DNA of 64,000 nucleotides from Rhinopithecus roxellana (Eukaryota; Chordata; Mammalia; Primates; Cercopithecidae), in contig NC_044568.1 in the NCBI RefSeq assembly GCF_007565055.1, positions 25,617,936 through 25,681,935 on the forward strand. The letters run 5' to 3'. The position numbers and the translations under genes were made by a program. Below are positions 40,350 to 64,000 of the stretch, piece by piece (within the stretch, counting starts at the first letter, position 1; every line of letters starts with the position of its first letter). Below the pieces are notes generated by a model that ran no database searches, was not told where the DNA came from, and saw only the letters and a list, made by a program, of their open reading frames with translations.

Positions 40350-40644
40350 AACACATTTTGAATGAATGTTAAGGACCATCTGCTCTGCAGTTTGACGGGT
40401 AATACAATTAGGGCTTGGCATGGTGGTTTCTATTTCCTCCTTGTAAATGGCCATGCGAGTTTACAACTCTTGGAGAATGAGGAGGGGGTCAGGGAATATC
40501 TCCTGAATCTGTAGTGTAGACTTCTTCTGGGAGAGGACAAATAATAATGGATGAGGGCATTTAGCCAGAGAAGGTGTGTAGTGCCCACCAGAAGAGATTC
40601 TTGCCTTCATAAAATTGTTAACGACATGGTTCCAGGTTTGTTTG

Positions 40645-40934
40645 ATTTTTTTGAGATACAATCTTGCTCTGTTGCCCAGGCTGAAGTGCAGTGGTGTGAG
40701 CTTGGCTCGCGGCAACCTTTGCCTCCCAGGTTTAAGCAATTATCCTGCCTCAGCCTCCCAAGTAGCAGGGATTACAGGCACCTGCCACCACGCCCACTAA
40801 CTTTTTTTATTTTTAGTAGAGATGGGATTTCGCCATGTTGGCCAGACTGGTCTCAAACTCCTGACCTCAGGTGATCCACCTGCCTTGGTCTCCCAAAGTG
40901 CTGGGATTATAGGCGTGAGTCACCGCGCCTGGGC
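40645..40934 (-). mobile_element. Alu
   Basis: Antisense dimer; ttccaggttt flanks. Confidence 0.94.
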
Positions 40935-42042
40935 TCTTCCAGGTTTTGAAAACACTGTGGTCCTGGTGTTCGACTCAGCAACATCACAGATAGGAAAGGA
41001 ATCCTAGTGGATTTAAGTTCTTTACTATAAGTTTTTTTTTTTTTTTTCCTCCACTTCAGCTAGGTAACGTGCCAGTGTAGTGAAGTTTGAGGGGAGGCAC
41101 GTCTGACACAGGCGCATGAACATCCAGTCATCACGCTTGTGAATTACAAAAGGATCACTCTTAACCTTTAAGTAACTTCAGAATTGATTCCACGTGGACC
41201 ACAGGATTAGTAGTTCAGGACTCTACCACGTGGCTCCTATTGACAGTGTTTGACACCTGGTCCAGTTTTACTTCACCAAACTGATTGATTTAATGTGCGT
41301 GATTGTCCAAGCCTTTCTAATTGGATGAAATGCCTTCTCCCTCCACCCCCTTTTCTCCTCCTGCCTCAGCTGAATCCACCTTTTAAGCCGTCCCTGAACA
41401 TTCAGCCAGATATGGCCATTTCTTTCTCTATTCTAGCATTTGTTGGACACAGTTTTCCAACGCACATTACAGATTCTGATAGTTCTAGATATTCTATCTG
41501 TAAAATAAGTGTTAGTACGAGATAAAGTGGATTATAGCAATGCTGTTAAACTGCTGGTTGCAACCCATTGATGGGTCCTGACCAGCAAGTAAAAGTGCAG
41601 CTGGGTGCTGTGGTGCATGCCGGTAGTCTAGCTACTTGGGAGGCTGACGTAGTAGGACCTTGAGTCGAGGAGTTCAAGGCTGTAGAGTGTAATGATCATA
41701 CCTATGAATAGTCACTGCACTACAGCCTGGACAGCAGGGAGATCCCATCTCTTAAAAACAGCAGAAATGAAATAGAATGTATCAGAGGGCCTTGTTCGTA
41801 GGAGGTCAGTATTGTTTCGTGGAACTTTTAGTTATATGCGTATATGCAGGTGTGTGTATTGAGGCTCATTGTAAAGTATATTTCTTACTTGGGTTATCAG
41901 AAAGTTTGAAAGCCATTAGACTGGGGATAGGTATGCTGGGATTTTAGAAGTAGAGTTTTACCTGGACAAATTGTCTACTTTGAACCTGACTGCCTGACCG
42001 AGTTTGTTCAGGGAAGATTGTTTCTAATCTATTTGTTTTTTG
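40935..42042 (+). other. PRMT7 intron 1, little recognised
   Basis: Apart from the Alu monomer at 41598, no element or gene is recognised. Confidence 0.5.
41598..41762 (+). mobile_element. Alu monomer-like, old
   Basis: 'gctgggtgctgtggtgcatg' joined directly to right-arm sequence. Confidence 0.82.
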
Positions 42043-42340
42043 TTTGTTTGTTTGTTTTGGGGACGGAGTCTTACTCTCGCCCAGGCTGGAGTGCGGTGGC
42101 GCGGTCTTGGCTCACTGCAGCCTCCGCCTCCCGGGTTCAAGCGATTCTCCTGCCTCAGCCTCTCAAGTAGCTGGGATTACAGACATGCGCCACCATGCCT
42201 GGCTAATTTTTGTAGTTTTAGTAGAGACGGGGGTTTTGCCATGTTGGCCAGGCTGGTCTTGAACTCCTGACCTCAGGTGATCCGCCTGCCTTGGCCTCCC
42301 AAAGTGCTAGGATTATAGGTGTGAGCCACCAAGCCCGACC
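42043..42340 (-). mobile_element. Alu
   Basis: (gttt)n tail, dimer to 'aagcccgacc'; 'tgtttct.atctatttg' on both sides. Confidence 0.94.
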
Positions 42341-42802
42341 TGTTTCTCATCTATTTGTGTAAGAATTCCATGTTTACTTACTCAAGATAACTTCAAAAGA
42401 AAAAAACTCTGGCCAGTAAAATGCCATAGGAATGTTTAGGGATCTGTGGCGTAGGCATTCTTTCTAAAGTTTCCTGAAGATGCACCAATGTTTAACAAGA
42501 AAGGAAGGGCAGTGTAGAACACCTATTGCTTTCTGAATGGTAAGAGGAGAGGGTATTGGGAGAGCCCACACCTGCTGAGGAGTGCCTTTAGGCTTTGAGC
42601 GGTGGTGGTTCTCTGCCTCCCAGACATAGATCTCTTTGGAGAGACAGGCCATACAAGACTTGAATCTGGTGACATTTTATTTATTTGAAGCAGAATTTTT
42701 TTAGTTGAAGGAAGGTTTTAAAAAATTGCTTTTAAAATTAAAATTTGAATAGATAAGTAGTAATCACTATAAAAAATAATGAAGCATAAGGAATGCTAGT
42801 GT

Positions 42803-42930
42803 TAGCTGGGAGTAGGGCGCTCACTTGTAGTTCCAGCTGCTGGAGAGGCTGAGGCAGGAGGAATGCTTGAGCCCAGGAGTTTGAGTCCAGCCTGGGCAAC
42901 ATAACGAGACCCCATCTTAAAAATAAGAAG
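42803..42930 (+). mobile_element. Alu monomer
   Basis: One arm, 'gttagctgggagtagggcgc' to an A-rich end. Confidence 0.85.
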
Positions 42931-42964
42931 AATGGTAATACCATGAACATTTATGTTCCCACCA

Positions 42965-43215
42965 CCCAATTTAAGAAAAAGAACAATACTTTTGAAGTCT
43001 GTGTACCCCTCCTTGATCCCATCTCTCCCTTCTCTTTTAGAAGTGAACTGTCCTGATTCCCTGCTATGCTTTTTAGTGTGATTCCTGAAGAATGTATCAT
43101 TCCATTTTGCATATCTATAAATTTCATAGAAATGGAGTCGTATTGCATGTGTTGTGTGATTTGCTGTTTTTGCTCATCATTATATTCCTGGCGTTACCCA
43201 TTTTTAGGTTTATGT
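42965..43215. mobile_element. L1 LINE fragment, old
   Basis: 'gtgtacccctccttgatccc' to 'ggcgttacccatttttag', L1M-like. PRMT7 intron 1. Confidence 0.5.
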
Positions 43216-43549
43216 GTTGCTGTGATATATTGTTTAGATGAAAGTTTTCCCGGTTTGACTTGCTCTATCTTCATATTTTTCCTTAAGCTAAGGGTTCAGG
43301 ATACAAAGGCAGTATTGGTGGCACTTCTTTACCAGCACCCCATCTCTTCTCCTAGCCTTAAGGGCTGTACCTAGATGAACCTGTGAGGCTCATTTGACCC
43401 TTTTGGAAGCACTGAAGCCTGCTGAAGTTTCCAGACATCTGTATAAATCTGTTGTAGTTTTTTAAATGTTATATGCTGGATGTAAAACCAAGTAACTCCT
43501 GCTGGAAACATTTACAATATTGATTAACAAATACTGTCAGTGGCTTTGA

Positions 43550-57032
<13,483 letters not shown>

Positions 57033-57327
57033 GTGAGATCTACACATCCTGTGTTGAAAGCTTTGCTTGCCCTTGTGTGAGAGAAGAAAAGCGTTATTCC
57101 AGTTACCTGGAACAAATCCAGGTCATAGCATAGAAATGGGGCCTCTCTGTGTGGAGCTCCCTTCAATAAGGACTTGGTTTCTCTTGATGTTTATTTTCCT
57201 GCTAGTTAAAACTAGTCAGCAAGGAGTAGACTAGAGCTAGTCAGGTCCATCTGTGGAGACGCAAACAAAGCCTGCATTTGCTTTAAGCAAGTTGGAATTC
57301 TTATGGGGCTCAACTCTAGAGTTTCAA

Positions 57328-57388
57328 CTACCAATAATCATGCCTTGGATAAACCTCATTGGCTATGATACTGCCACTGTGCAAGGCT
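57328..57388 (-). pseudogene. Truncated U4 snRNA retropseudogene with target duplication
   Basis: The minus strand reads AGCCTTGCACAGTGGCAGTA, then TCATAGCCAATGAGGTTTAT and CCAAGGCATGATTATTG. This matches the first roughly 60 nt of U4 with a few substitutions. The same short sequence (ctcaactct.gagtttca) lies on both sides (57309-57326 and 57386-57402), as expected for an L1-mediated insertion. It lies in PRMT7 intron 5. Confidence 0.88.
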
Positions 57389-57496
57389 CAACTCTGAGTT
57401 TCATCAGGTAGAGAGTACTTAATTCTGACATCCTGCCTCTGCATACAACATGAACGATTTTCCTGTATTACATTGTCTCTTAAGGTTTCCAGAATA

Positions 57497-57549
57497 TATA
57501 TATGTACACATACACACACACATATATATGTATTATATATATATATATT
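57497..57549 (+). repeat. (TA)n/(CA)n mixed microsatellite
   Basis: Alternating ta, ca and ta blocks run directly into the T-stretch of an antisense Alu. PRMT7 intron 5. Confidence 0.9.
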
Positions 57550-57843
57550 TTTTTTTTTTTTTGAGACGGAATCTCACTGTGTCACCCAGGCTACGTTGCA
57601 GTGGTGCAATCTTGGCTCACTGCATCCTCCACCTCCCAGGTTCAAGTGATTCTCCTGCCTTAGCCTCCCAGGTAGCTGGGATTACAGGTGCCTGCCACCA
57701 TGCCTGGTTAATTTTTGTATTTTTAGTAGAGACAGGGTTTCACCATGTTGGCCAGGCTGGTCTCTAACTACTGACCTTAAGTTATCCATCTGCCTTGGCC
57801 TCCCAAAGTGCTGCGATTACAGGCGTGAGTCACCATGCCTGGC
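57550..57843 (-). mobile_element. Alu
   Basis: 'gagacggaatctcactgtgt' to catgcctggcc; ccagaat flanks. Confidence 0.94.
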
Positions 57844-57850
57844 CCCCAGA

Positions 57851-58156
57851 ATTTTTTTTTTTTTTTTTTTGAGACGGAGTCTCGCTCTGCCGCCCAGGCT
57901 GGAGGTGCAGTGGCGCGATCTCGGCTCACTGCAAGCTCTGCCTCCCGGGTTCACGCCATTCACCTGCCTCAGCCTCCCAAGTAGCTGGGACTACAGGTGC
58001 CCGCCACCTCGTCCGGCTAGTTTTTTTTTGTATTTTTAGTAGAGACGGGGTTTCACCGTGTTAGCCAGGATGGTCTCAATCTCCTGACCTCGTGATCCGC
58101 CCGTCTCGGCCTCCCAAAGTGCTGGGATTACAGGCTTGAGCCACCACGCCCAGCCC
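57851..58156 (-). mobile_element. AluY, Old World monkey type
   Basis: 'cgccacctcgtccggctagt', 'ggcttgagccaccacgccca'; second insertion at the ccagaat site. Confidence 0.95.
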
Positions 58157-58292
58157 AGAATATTTTTTATAGTCTAGAACTTTGTTTCAGTCGTTGAAAA
58201 TTTCACATGCCACTGACACTTAGAAAACATAGTTGAAAGATTTGCAAAGGAAAAACTTCTGTGGTGAAGTTATGCATAACACCATGGGTTTT

Positions 58293-58422
58293 TTCTAATT
58301 TTTTGTGGCGATAGGGTCTTACTATGTTGCTCAGGCTGAACTCTAACTCTTATGCTAAAGTGATCCTCCCATCTCAGCCACGCAAGTACCTGGGACTACA
58401 GGTGTGCACCACTGTGCCTTTT
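58293..58422 (-). mobile_element. Alu monomer, old
   Basis: 'gatagggtcttactatgttg' to 'gtgcaccactgtgcc'. Confidence 0.84.
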
Positions 58423-58562
58423 TCACCACGGTTGAAGAATGCAGTATCATTCTGAATTGAAGCTTCTACCTAAGGTCAACATCATTCTCCCATTTAACAA
58501 TTTTTTTTTTTAATGGAGAATCTGAAACATATACAAAAGAAGTGGATACTATCTTATGTATT

Positions 58563-58845
58563 TATTTGAGACAGAGTCTCACTCTTGTTGTCCAGGCTGG
58601 AGTGCAATGGCAGGATCTCAGCTCACTACAACCTCTGCCTCCCATGTTCAGGCGATTGATTCTCCTGCCTCGGCCTCCCGAGTAGCTGGGATATACCACC
58701 ATGCCTGGCTAATTTTTGTATTTTTAGTGGAGACGAGGTTTCACCATGTTGGCCAGGCTAGTCTCGAACTCCTGACCTCAGGTGACCCGCCTGCCTTGGC
58801 CTCTGAAAGTGCTGGGATTACAGATGTGAACCACCGCGCCTGGCC
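58563..58845 (-). mobile_element. Alu
   Basis: 'tgagacagagtctcactctt' to gcgcctggcc. Confidence 0.94.
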
Positions 58846-58879
58846 TTTTTTATCTTTAAAACATACAAACAAGTTTACA

Positions 58880-59410
58880 AGTCATTCCATTTACAATCAA
58901 CATTATTGAAGTATGATTTACATTAAATGAATATCCATTTTCATTAGTTTGATGAGTTTTGACAAATATAAACACACTTGTAACCACCACCACCATGATT
59001 AAGGTAATAGAATATCTCCATCGTGCTCAAAGAGATTCTTCATGACCCTTTCTAGTCAGTCCCCCCATATCCTGGTCCTAGGCATCCACTCATAGACTTC
59101 TTCATTGTAGATTAGATTTGCTTCTCTAGGATTTCAAGGAAGTGGAATCATAGAAGTGTGGACTCTTCTGTGTGTGCTCTCTTTTATACAGCGTGATGCT
59201 GATAAGGCTCTTCCACACCGTTCGTGTCTTGGGGGTTCGTTCTTTTGTATTACCGAGCAGCACTCTATTAGATAGATGAACCATAGCTTGTTTATCCCCC
59301 CACCTGTTGATGGACAGGGATTTCTTGGATAGGTCTTTAGATTCACTGATCTTTTTTTTGCAGTGTCTAATATGCTATTAATGTTAAGTATATCTAGTAA
59401 ACTCTTCATT
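58880..59410. mobile_element. L1 LINE 3' fragment, old
   Basis: 'gaagtggaatcatagaagtg', 'acctgttgatggacagggat' and neighbours match the L1M-type 3' region. PRMT7 intron 5. Confidence 0.65.
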
Positions 59411-59419
59411 TCTCTTTCT

Positions 59420-59712
59420 TTTTTTTTTTCTGGAGACAGGGTCTTGACCTGTGCCCCAGGCTGGAATGCAGAGGTGTGAGCACAGCTCATTGCAGCCTTG
59501 ACCTCCTGGGCTCAAACAGTCCTCCTGCTTCAGCCTCCTGTGTAGCTGGGACCACAGGCTCATGCCACCATGCCTGGCTAACCTAAAAAAAATTTTTTTG
59601 GTAGAGATGGGATCTCAGTTTGTTGTCTAAGCTGGTCTCAAACTCCTGGGCTCAAGCAATTCTCCCACCTTCCAAAGTCCTAGGATTACAGGTGTGAGCT
59701 GCTGTGCCTGGT
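59420..59712 (-). mobile_element. Alu (J-like)
   Basis: 'ggagacagggtcttgacctg' to 'gctgtgcctggtc'. Confidence 0.92.
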
Positions 59713-60016
59713 CTTTTTTTTTTTTTTTTTTTTTGAGAAGGAGTCTCGCTCTGTCGCCCAGGCTGGAGTGCAGTGGCCAGATCTCAGCTCACTGCAGGCT
59801 CCGCCTCCCGGGTTCACGCCATTCTCCTGCCTCAGCCTCCCGAGTAGCTGGGACTACAGGCGCCCGCCACCTCGCCCAGCTAGTTTTTTGTATTTTTTAG
59901 TAGAGACGGGGTTTCACCGTGTTAGCCAGGATGGTCTTGATCTCCTGACCTCGTGATCCGCCCGTCTCGGCCTCCCAAAGTGCTGGGATTACAGGCTTGA
60001 GCCACCACGCCTGGCC
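59713..60016 (-). mobile_element. AluY, Old World monkey type
   Basis: Abuts the preceding Alu at its end; 'ctcgcccagctagttttttg', 'ggcttgagccaccacgcc'. Confidence 0.95.
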
Positions 60017-60400
60017 CTGGTGTCATTTTTGATATTGTATTTTTTATCTCTGAAAGTTCCACTTGATTATTTTTCATAACTTCCATTTTTTCTCATATTC
60101 ATAGTTTCCTGTAAGCACATTTATTTTAGCTTTTTGAACATCCTTATCTTCTGTTCCCACCATCTTTGTTTTTTCTGGGTTTGTTCTCTTGACTCATTTT
60201 TATCCCTGTTCTGGGTCACATTTTCCTTCTTTACATGTCTAATCATTTTTGTTTGGATGCTGTGGCTATTGGGATTTCCCCATTGTTGAGTGCTAGACTT
60301 TGTTGTTTTTGGTTTTTAAACTTTGGCGTGCAGTTGGGTTACTTGCAGTTCAGATTGATCCTTTCAGGGCTTGTTTAAGCTTTCTTTGGGCAGGGTTAGA
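60017..60400. mobile_element. L1 LINE fragment, old
   Basis: 'ctctgaaagttccacttgat', 'gggtcacattttccttcttt' and 'tttgtttggatgctg' fit an old L1 body. PRMT7 intron 5. Confidence 0.55.
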
Positions 60401-60419
60401 GTAGCTTTAAGTTAGGCCT

Positions 60420-60662
60420 TTTCAACAATAGTGTTGTGATATTTTGGCATTCTCCAACTAAGTGACATTTTGATAATTATTTGTTGTGGACCCTGTCCTT
60501 TGCATTATTGTAGGTTGTTTGCAGCATCCCTGGCCTCTTCCCAGTGTATGTCAGTAGCACTCCCTCCTCCCACCATTCTTGCCAACTAAAGATGTCTCCA
60601 GATTGTCACATGTCTTCCTTGGTCTTGAGTGTGTAAAATTGTCACCTGTTGAGAACCACTGC
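60420..60662 (-). mobile_element. MER5A-type hAT DNA transposon fossil
   Basis: Antisense MER5A-like sequence. It has 'agatgtctccagattgtcaca' and the end 'gttgagaaccactg', the complement of the cagtggttctcaac terminus. PRMT7 intron 5. Confidence 0.85.
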
Positions 60663-61255
60663 TCTAAGACTTTTTAGCCAGATAGTTACTGCAACCTTTC
60701 TGGGGTGTCTCCTGAGAGCTCCTAGGTGTGCAGCAGGGATTCCGTTGTCTGACTGATCAGAACTTGAATGTTTCCCAGGCCTCTGAGAGTTCTGGAGATT
60801 GTTAACTTAACGCTCATGCACCCTTTGCTCGGCTTTACAGAGTATTACCCTCTGTGTATGTGAATGTATTAACACAGACCCTAGAGGAACCCTGTGCAGC
60901 ATTCTGAAGGCTTTTTTTCTGTGTAACTTCCTCTCTGATTCTCTGCCTGGCAAGTTCCAGCTGCTTCCATTCCCTGAACTTATTTCCTGTCTGTTTAACT
61001 CAGCAAGACTGCCGTGCTCTGCATGACCTCTTACCCTGTACTGTGGTCTGGAAAGAGTCTCCTGGCTGATAGCCAGAGCAGGGTAAAGGTTACTTGGTTT
61101 GTTTCCGTTCTTAGGGAGCAAACTGTGTTGCCTCTTGCTCAACATCTGAAAACACTTGTTTCTTACATTTTGCCCAGTTTTCTAGTTGATAACAGCAAGA
61201 GGGTAAGCCTGATCCCACTTACTCCACTATGGCAAGAGTGGAGATTGATTTATAT

Positions 61256-61845
61256 TTTTTTGAGACAGTCTCACTTTGTTGCCTGGGCTGGAGTGTGGTG
61301 CTGTGAACACAGCTCACTGCAGCCTCGACTTCCTGGGCTCAAGTGATTCTCCTGCGTAGCTGGGACCACAGGCAGGCGCCACTACACCCAACTAATTTTT
61401 TTGTTTTTTTTTAAATTTTTATTAGAAACTAAGTCTTGTGGCTGGGTGTGGTGGCTCATGCCTGTAATCCCAGCACTTTGAGAGGCCGAGGCAGGCAGAT
61501 CTCCTGAGGTTGGGAGTTTGCAACCAGCCTGACCAACTCTGTCTCTACTAAAAATACAAAATTAGCCAGGCTTGGTGGCGCATGCCTGTAATCCCAGCTA
61601 CTCGGGAGGCTGAGGCAGGAGAATTGCTTGAACCTGGGAGGCAAAGGTTGCGGTGAGCCGAGATTGCGCTATGGCACTCCAGCCTGGGCAACAAGAGCAA
61701 AACTCTGTCTCAAAAAAAAGGAAAGAAAAAAACTAGGTCTCGCTTTGTTGCCCAGGCTGGTCTTGAACACCAGGCTTCGAGCAGTCCTCCTGCCTCAGCC
61801 TCCCAAAGTGCTGGGATTACAGATGGGAGCCACTGCATCTGCTGA
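61256..61845 (-). mobile_element. Alu (outer), interrupted 61440-61722
   Basis: Parts 61256-61439 and about 61728-61845 belong to one antisense Alu; the break falls within 'actaagtcttg'. Confidence 0.9.
61440..61722 (+). mobile_element. Alu (inner, opposite strand)
   Basis: ggctgggtgtggtggctcat to an A-tail; inserted head-on into the outer Alu with aacta.gtct flanks. Confidence 0.93.
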
Positions 61846-61982
61846 GGTCATTTATTCTTGAAAATCCATCCATTTTGACAGCAAGGTTGGCTGTGCAGTG
61901 TGCTGACTCTGCCTCCAGGCAGCATTGTTCACACGCACCTCAGCTTAGGCCAGACCCCACATGTGATTTCTTACTTTAAAAA

Positions 61983-62274
61983 AAATTTTTTTTCTTTAGA
62001 CGGAGTGGCTCTGTTGCCTAGGCTGGAGTACAGTGGCATGACCTCGGCTCACTGCAACCTCCACCTCCTGGATTCAAGTGATCCTTCCACCTCAGCCTCC
62101 TAAGTAGCTGATATTACAGGCATGCACCACCACCCGGCTAATTTTTGTATTTTTAGTAGAGATGGGGTTTCACTGTGTTGGCCAGGCTGGTCTTGAACTC
62201 CTGACCTCAAGCAATCCACCTGCTTCAGCCTCCCAAAATGCTGGGATTACAGGCGTGAACCACCACGCCTGGCC
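61983..62274 (-). mobile_element. Alu
   Basis: Antisense dimer to cacgcctggcc. Confidence 0.94.
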
Positions 62275-62282
62275 AATTTCTT

Positions 62283-62465
62283 AATACTTTTTCTTCATAG
62301 CACTTACCACTGCAATCATTAAATCATTATGTAGTTATGTATTTAATGTTTGTATCCCCACCCAGCTGAGGCATCCTGAGGTCATGCGCTGCGTGGGTTG
62401 TATTAACTATTCCATTCCGTTATTTGCTCAGGGCCTGTCATGTAAAGGAGTTCAGTTATATTTTG
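62283..62465 (+). mobile_element. L2 LINE 3' end
   Basis: 'catagcacttaccactgcaa' to 'tgctcagggcctgtcatgta'. PRMT7 intron 5. Confidence 0.6.
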
Positions 62466-62889
62466 TTAAGTGAGTAGATCGTCAGTCGTGCTTCATCCAT
62501 AATCCCTTGTAAATGTGACTTTGTTTCCGATCCTGTAGCGTGATAAGTGACTTCCTCATTGCCAGGTTGGGTGGCCTTTCCTCTGCTTTTCCTCTCTAAC
62601 CACTGTGGCTTTGGTACTTCTGCCATTCCTTCCTTCTTGAAACTCTCCCTGGACCTTAGTGACATCTCTTCATCTTGGTTCTCCTGTGTTGCTTTCTTTC
62701 TGCTCCAAATGTGTGCTTTCCAAGGTTCTGCTCTCAGCCCTTTTAAAAAGTGGCATCTGAAGTGTCCTGTTCCCCAGAGCTGGATTACGTGCTGAGGCTT
62801 GCGGAGAGCCAACCCAGGAGCAGCGTGTGTTCATCCGTCTGTTTCGTTCATTTGGTAAGGGCTTAGGAAGCTCCTGGGGTGGCTACCCG

Positions 62890-63173
62890 CTTCTTGAGAC
62901 AGTCTCACTGTATTGCCCAAGATGGAGTATGGTGGGGCAGTCTGAGCTCAGTACAGCTTCTGCCTCCTGGGTTCAGACAATTCTCATGCCTCAGCCTCCT
63001 GAGTAGCTGGGACTACAGGCGTGTGCTACCACACCTGGCTAATTTTTGTATTTTTAGTAGAGACAAGGTTTCACCACATTGGCCAGGCTGGTATCAAACT
63101 CCTGGCCTCAGTGATCCGCCCACCTTGGCCTCTCAAACTGCTGGAATTACAGGTGTGAGTCACTGTGCCTGGT
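62890..63173 (-). mobile_element. Alu
   Basis: 'cttgagacagtctcactgta' to gtgcctggtt. Confidence 0.93.
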
Positions 63174-63847
63174 TCTTGATTTTTATTTTAATGAAACAAT
63201 TTGGACTGTAAAGCATTTTAAGTTATATAATTGGTTTAAACATTTAGGAGATAAAATTGGCAGAGTAGGTGATCAGTGGGTTGTAGGGTGACAGAAATCA
63301 AGAATGTATCTAGTGTGTGTTGACTTACGGGGCACTAGACCTTGTTGTGGGCCCTGGGGTACAGTAGTGGACAGGCAGTCTGCGGTCCTGCTGTCCTGGA
63401 GCTAGTAAATGATGCCCAGGTTCCTGGACTATGTGACTCATTCATTGAGGCAGAAACCCTGGAGGGAGGAGCAGGTGTGTTAGGTGGGGTGGGTTGGATG
63501 AGTTTTGGACAGTGTATTCCAGTTGGAGTTTGGCATGACATCAGAGAGGATGGGCAAGGCTTCTCGGGAGGGTGGTTTCTGGCAGAAGACAGAAGTTTTT
63601 TCTTAAGCTCCACTGATACTGTCATGGAGCACAGGTGAGCTTCATAGGAAGTGTGCATGTTTTTTTTTTATCTTCATCATCCCAACTACCACCACATGAG
63701 ACAGAGCCCATTCACCCATTTTACTGATGAGGCAACTGATGGTCAGAACTAAGGGCTCAGGGATAGGAAGTGAGATCCAGGCCAGGCTCCAGCCTCGAGC
63801 TCGAGGTTCACACTGTCTCTGTTGTGCTCTTCTATCAGCTCCTTTCT

Positions 63848-64000
63848 TTTTTTTTTTTTTTTGAAATAGAGTCTCACTGTGGCCCAGATTAGAGTGCAAT
63901 GGCGCAATCTCGGCTTACCGCAACCTCTACCTCCCGGGTTGAAGTGATTCTCCTGCCTCAGCCTCTCAAGTAGCTAGGATTACAGGCACCCATCACCACG
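63848..64000 (-). mobile_element. Alu, cut by the window edge
   Basis: T-run, 'gaaatagagtctcactgtgg', runs to the last base. Confidence 0.93.

Overview
The window is primate nuclear DNA. It has human-like split genes with GT-AG introns and about 75 Alu elements in both orientations. At least seven Alus carry sequence variants that I associate with Old World monkey AluY subfamilies, such as a 'caagcc' start and a 'ctagccgggcgaggtgg' linker. The proteins are near-identical to the human ones I recall, with about 2% change in SLC7A6. A cercopithecid monkey (macaque, baboon or guenon type) is therefore the best inference. The gene order SLC7A6 > , < SLC7A6OS, PRMT7 > matches human 16q22.1.

Layout. 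(1) 1-24786 (+): SLC7A6 (y+LAT2 amino-acid exchanger). The window opens inside the first coding exon, and nine coding segments encode residues 20-515 of the expected 515. Intron 3 holds a homogeneous 53-bp minisatellite of 13 units. Intron 5 holds a GT microsatellite and a second minisatellite. (2) 24787 to about 29.5 kb: SLC7A6 3'UTR with several possible poly(A) signals, probably overlapping the 3' end of SLC7A6OS. (3) 29021-38718 (-): SLC7A6OS, the IWR1-like RNA polymerase II import factor, complete in five coding exons (309 aa). (4) 38.05-38.96 kb: a CpG-rich bidirectional promoter with a G-quadruplex-forming C tract between the two divergent genes. (5) 38871-64000 (+): the 5' part of PRMT7 (protein arginine methyltransferase 7). 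It comprises a noncoding first exon with a strong-context upstream ATG and four coding exons (residues 1-130, to the end of SAM motif I/post-I). The rest lies beyond the window.

Between the exons the DNA is mostly repeats: Alus (several nested or paired at one site), L2 and L1 fragments, MER5A-type and Tigger DNA transposons, MIRs, an antisense solo ERV LTR with a 6-bp target duplication, and truncated U6 and U4 snRNA retropseudogenes.

The most unusual observation is PRMT7 exon 5. It shows five amino-acid changes against recalled human/mouse sequence, while the preceding 94 residues match human exactly. I see no prokaryotic-type system, CRISPR array or novel multi-gene system.
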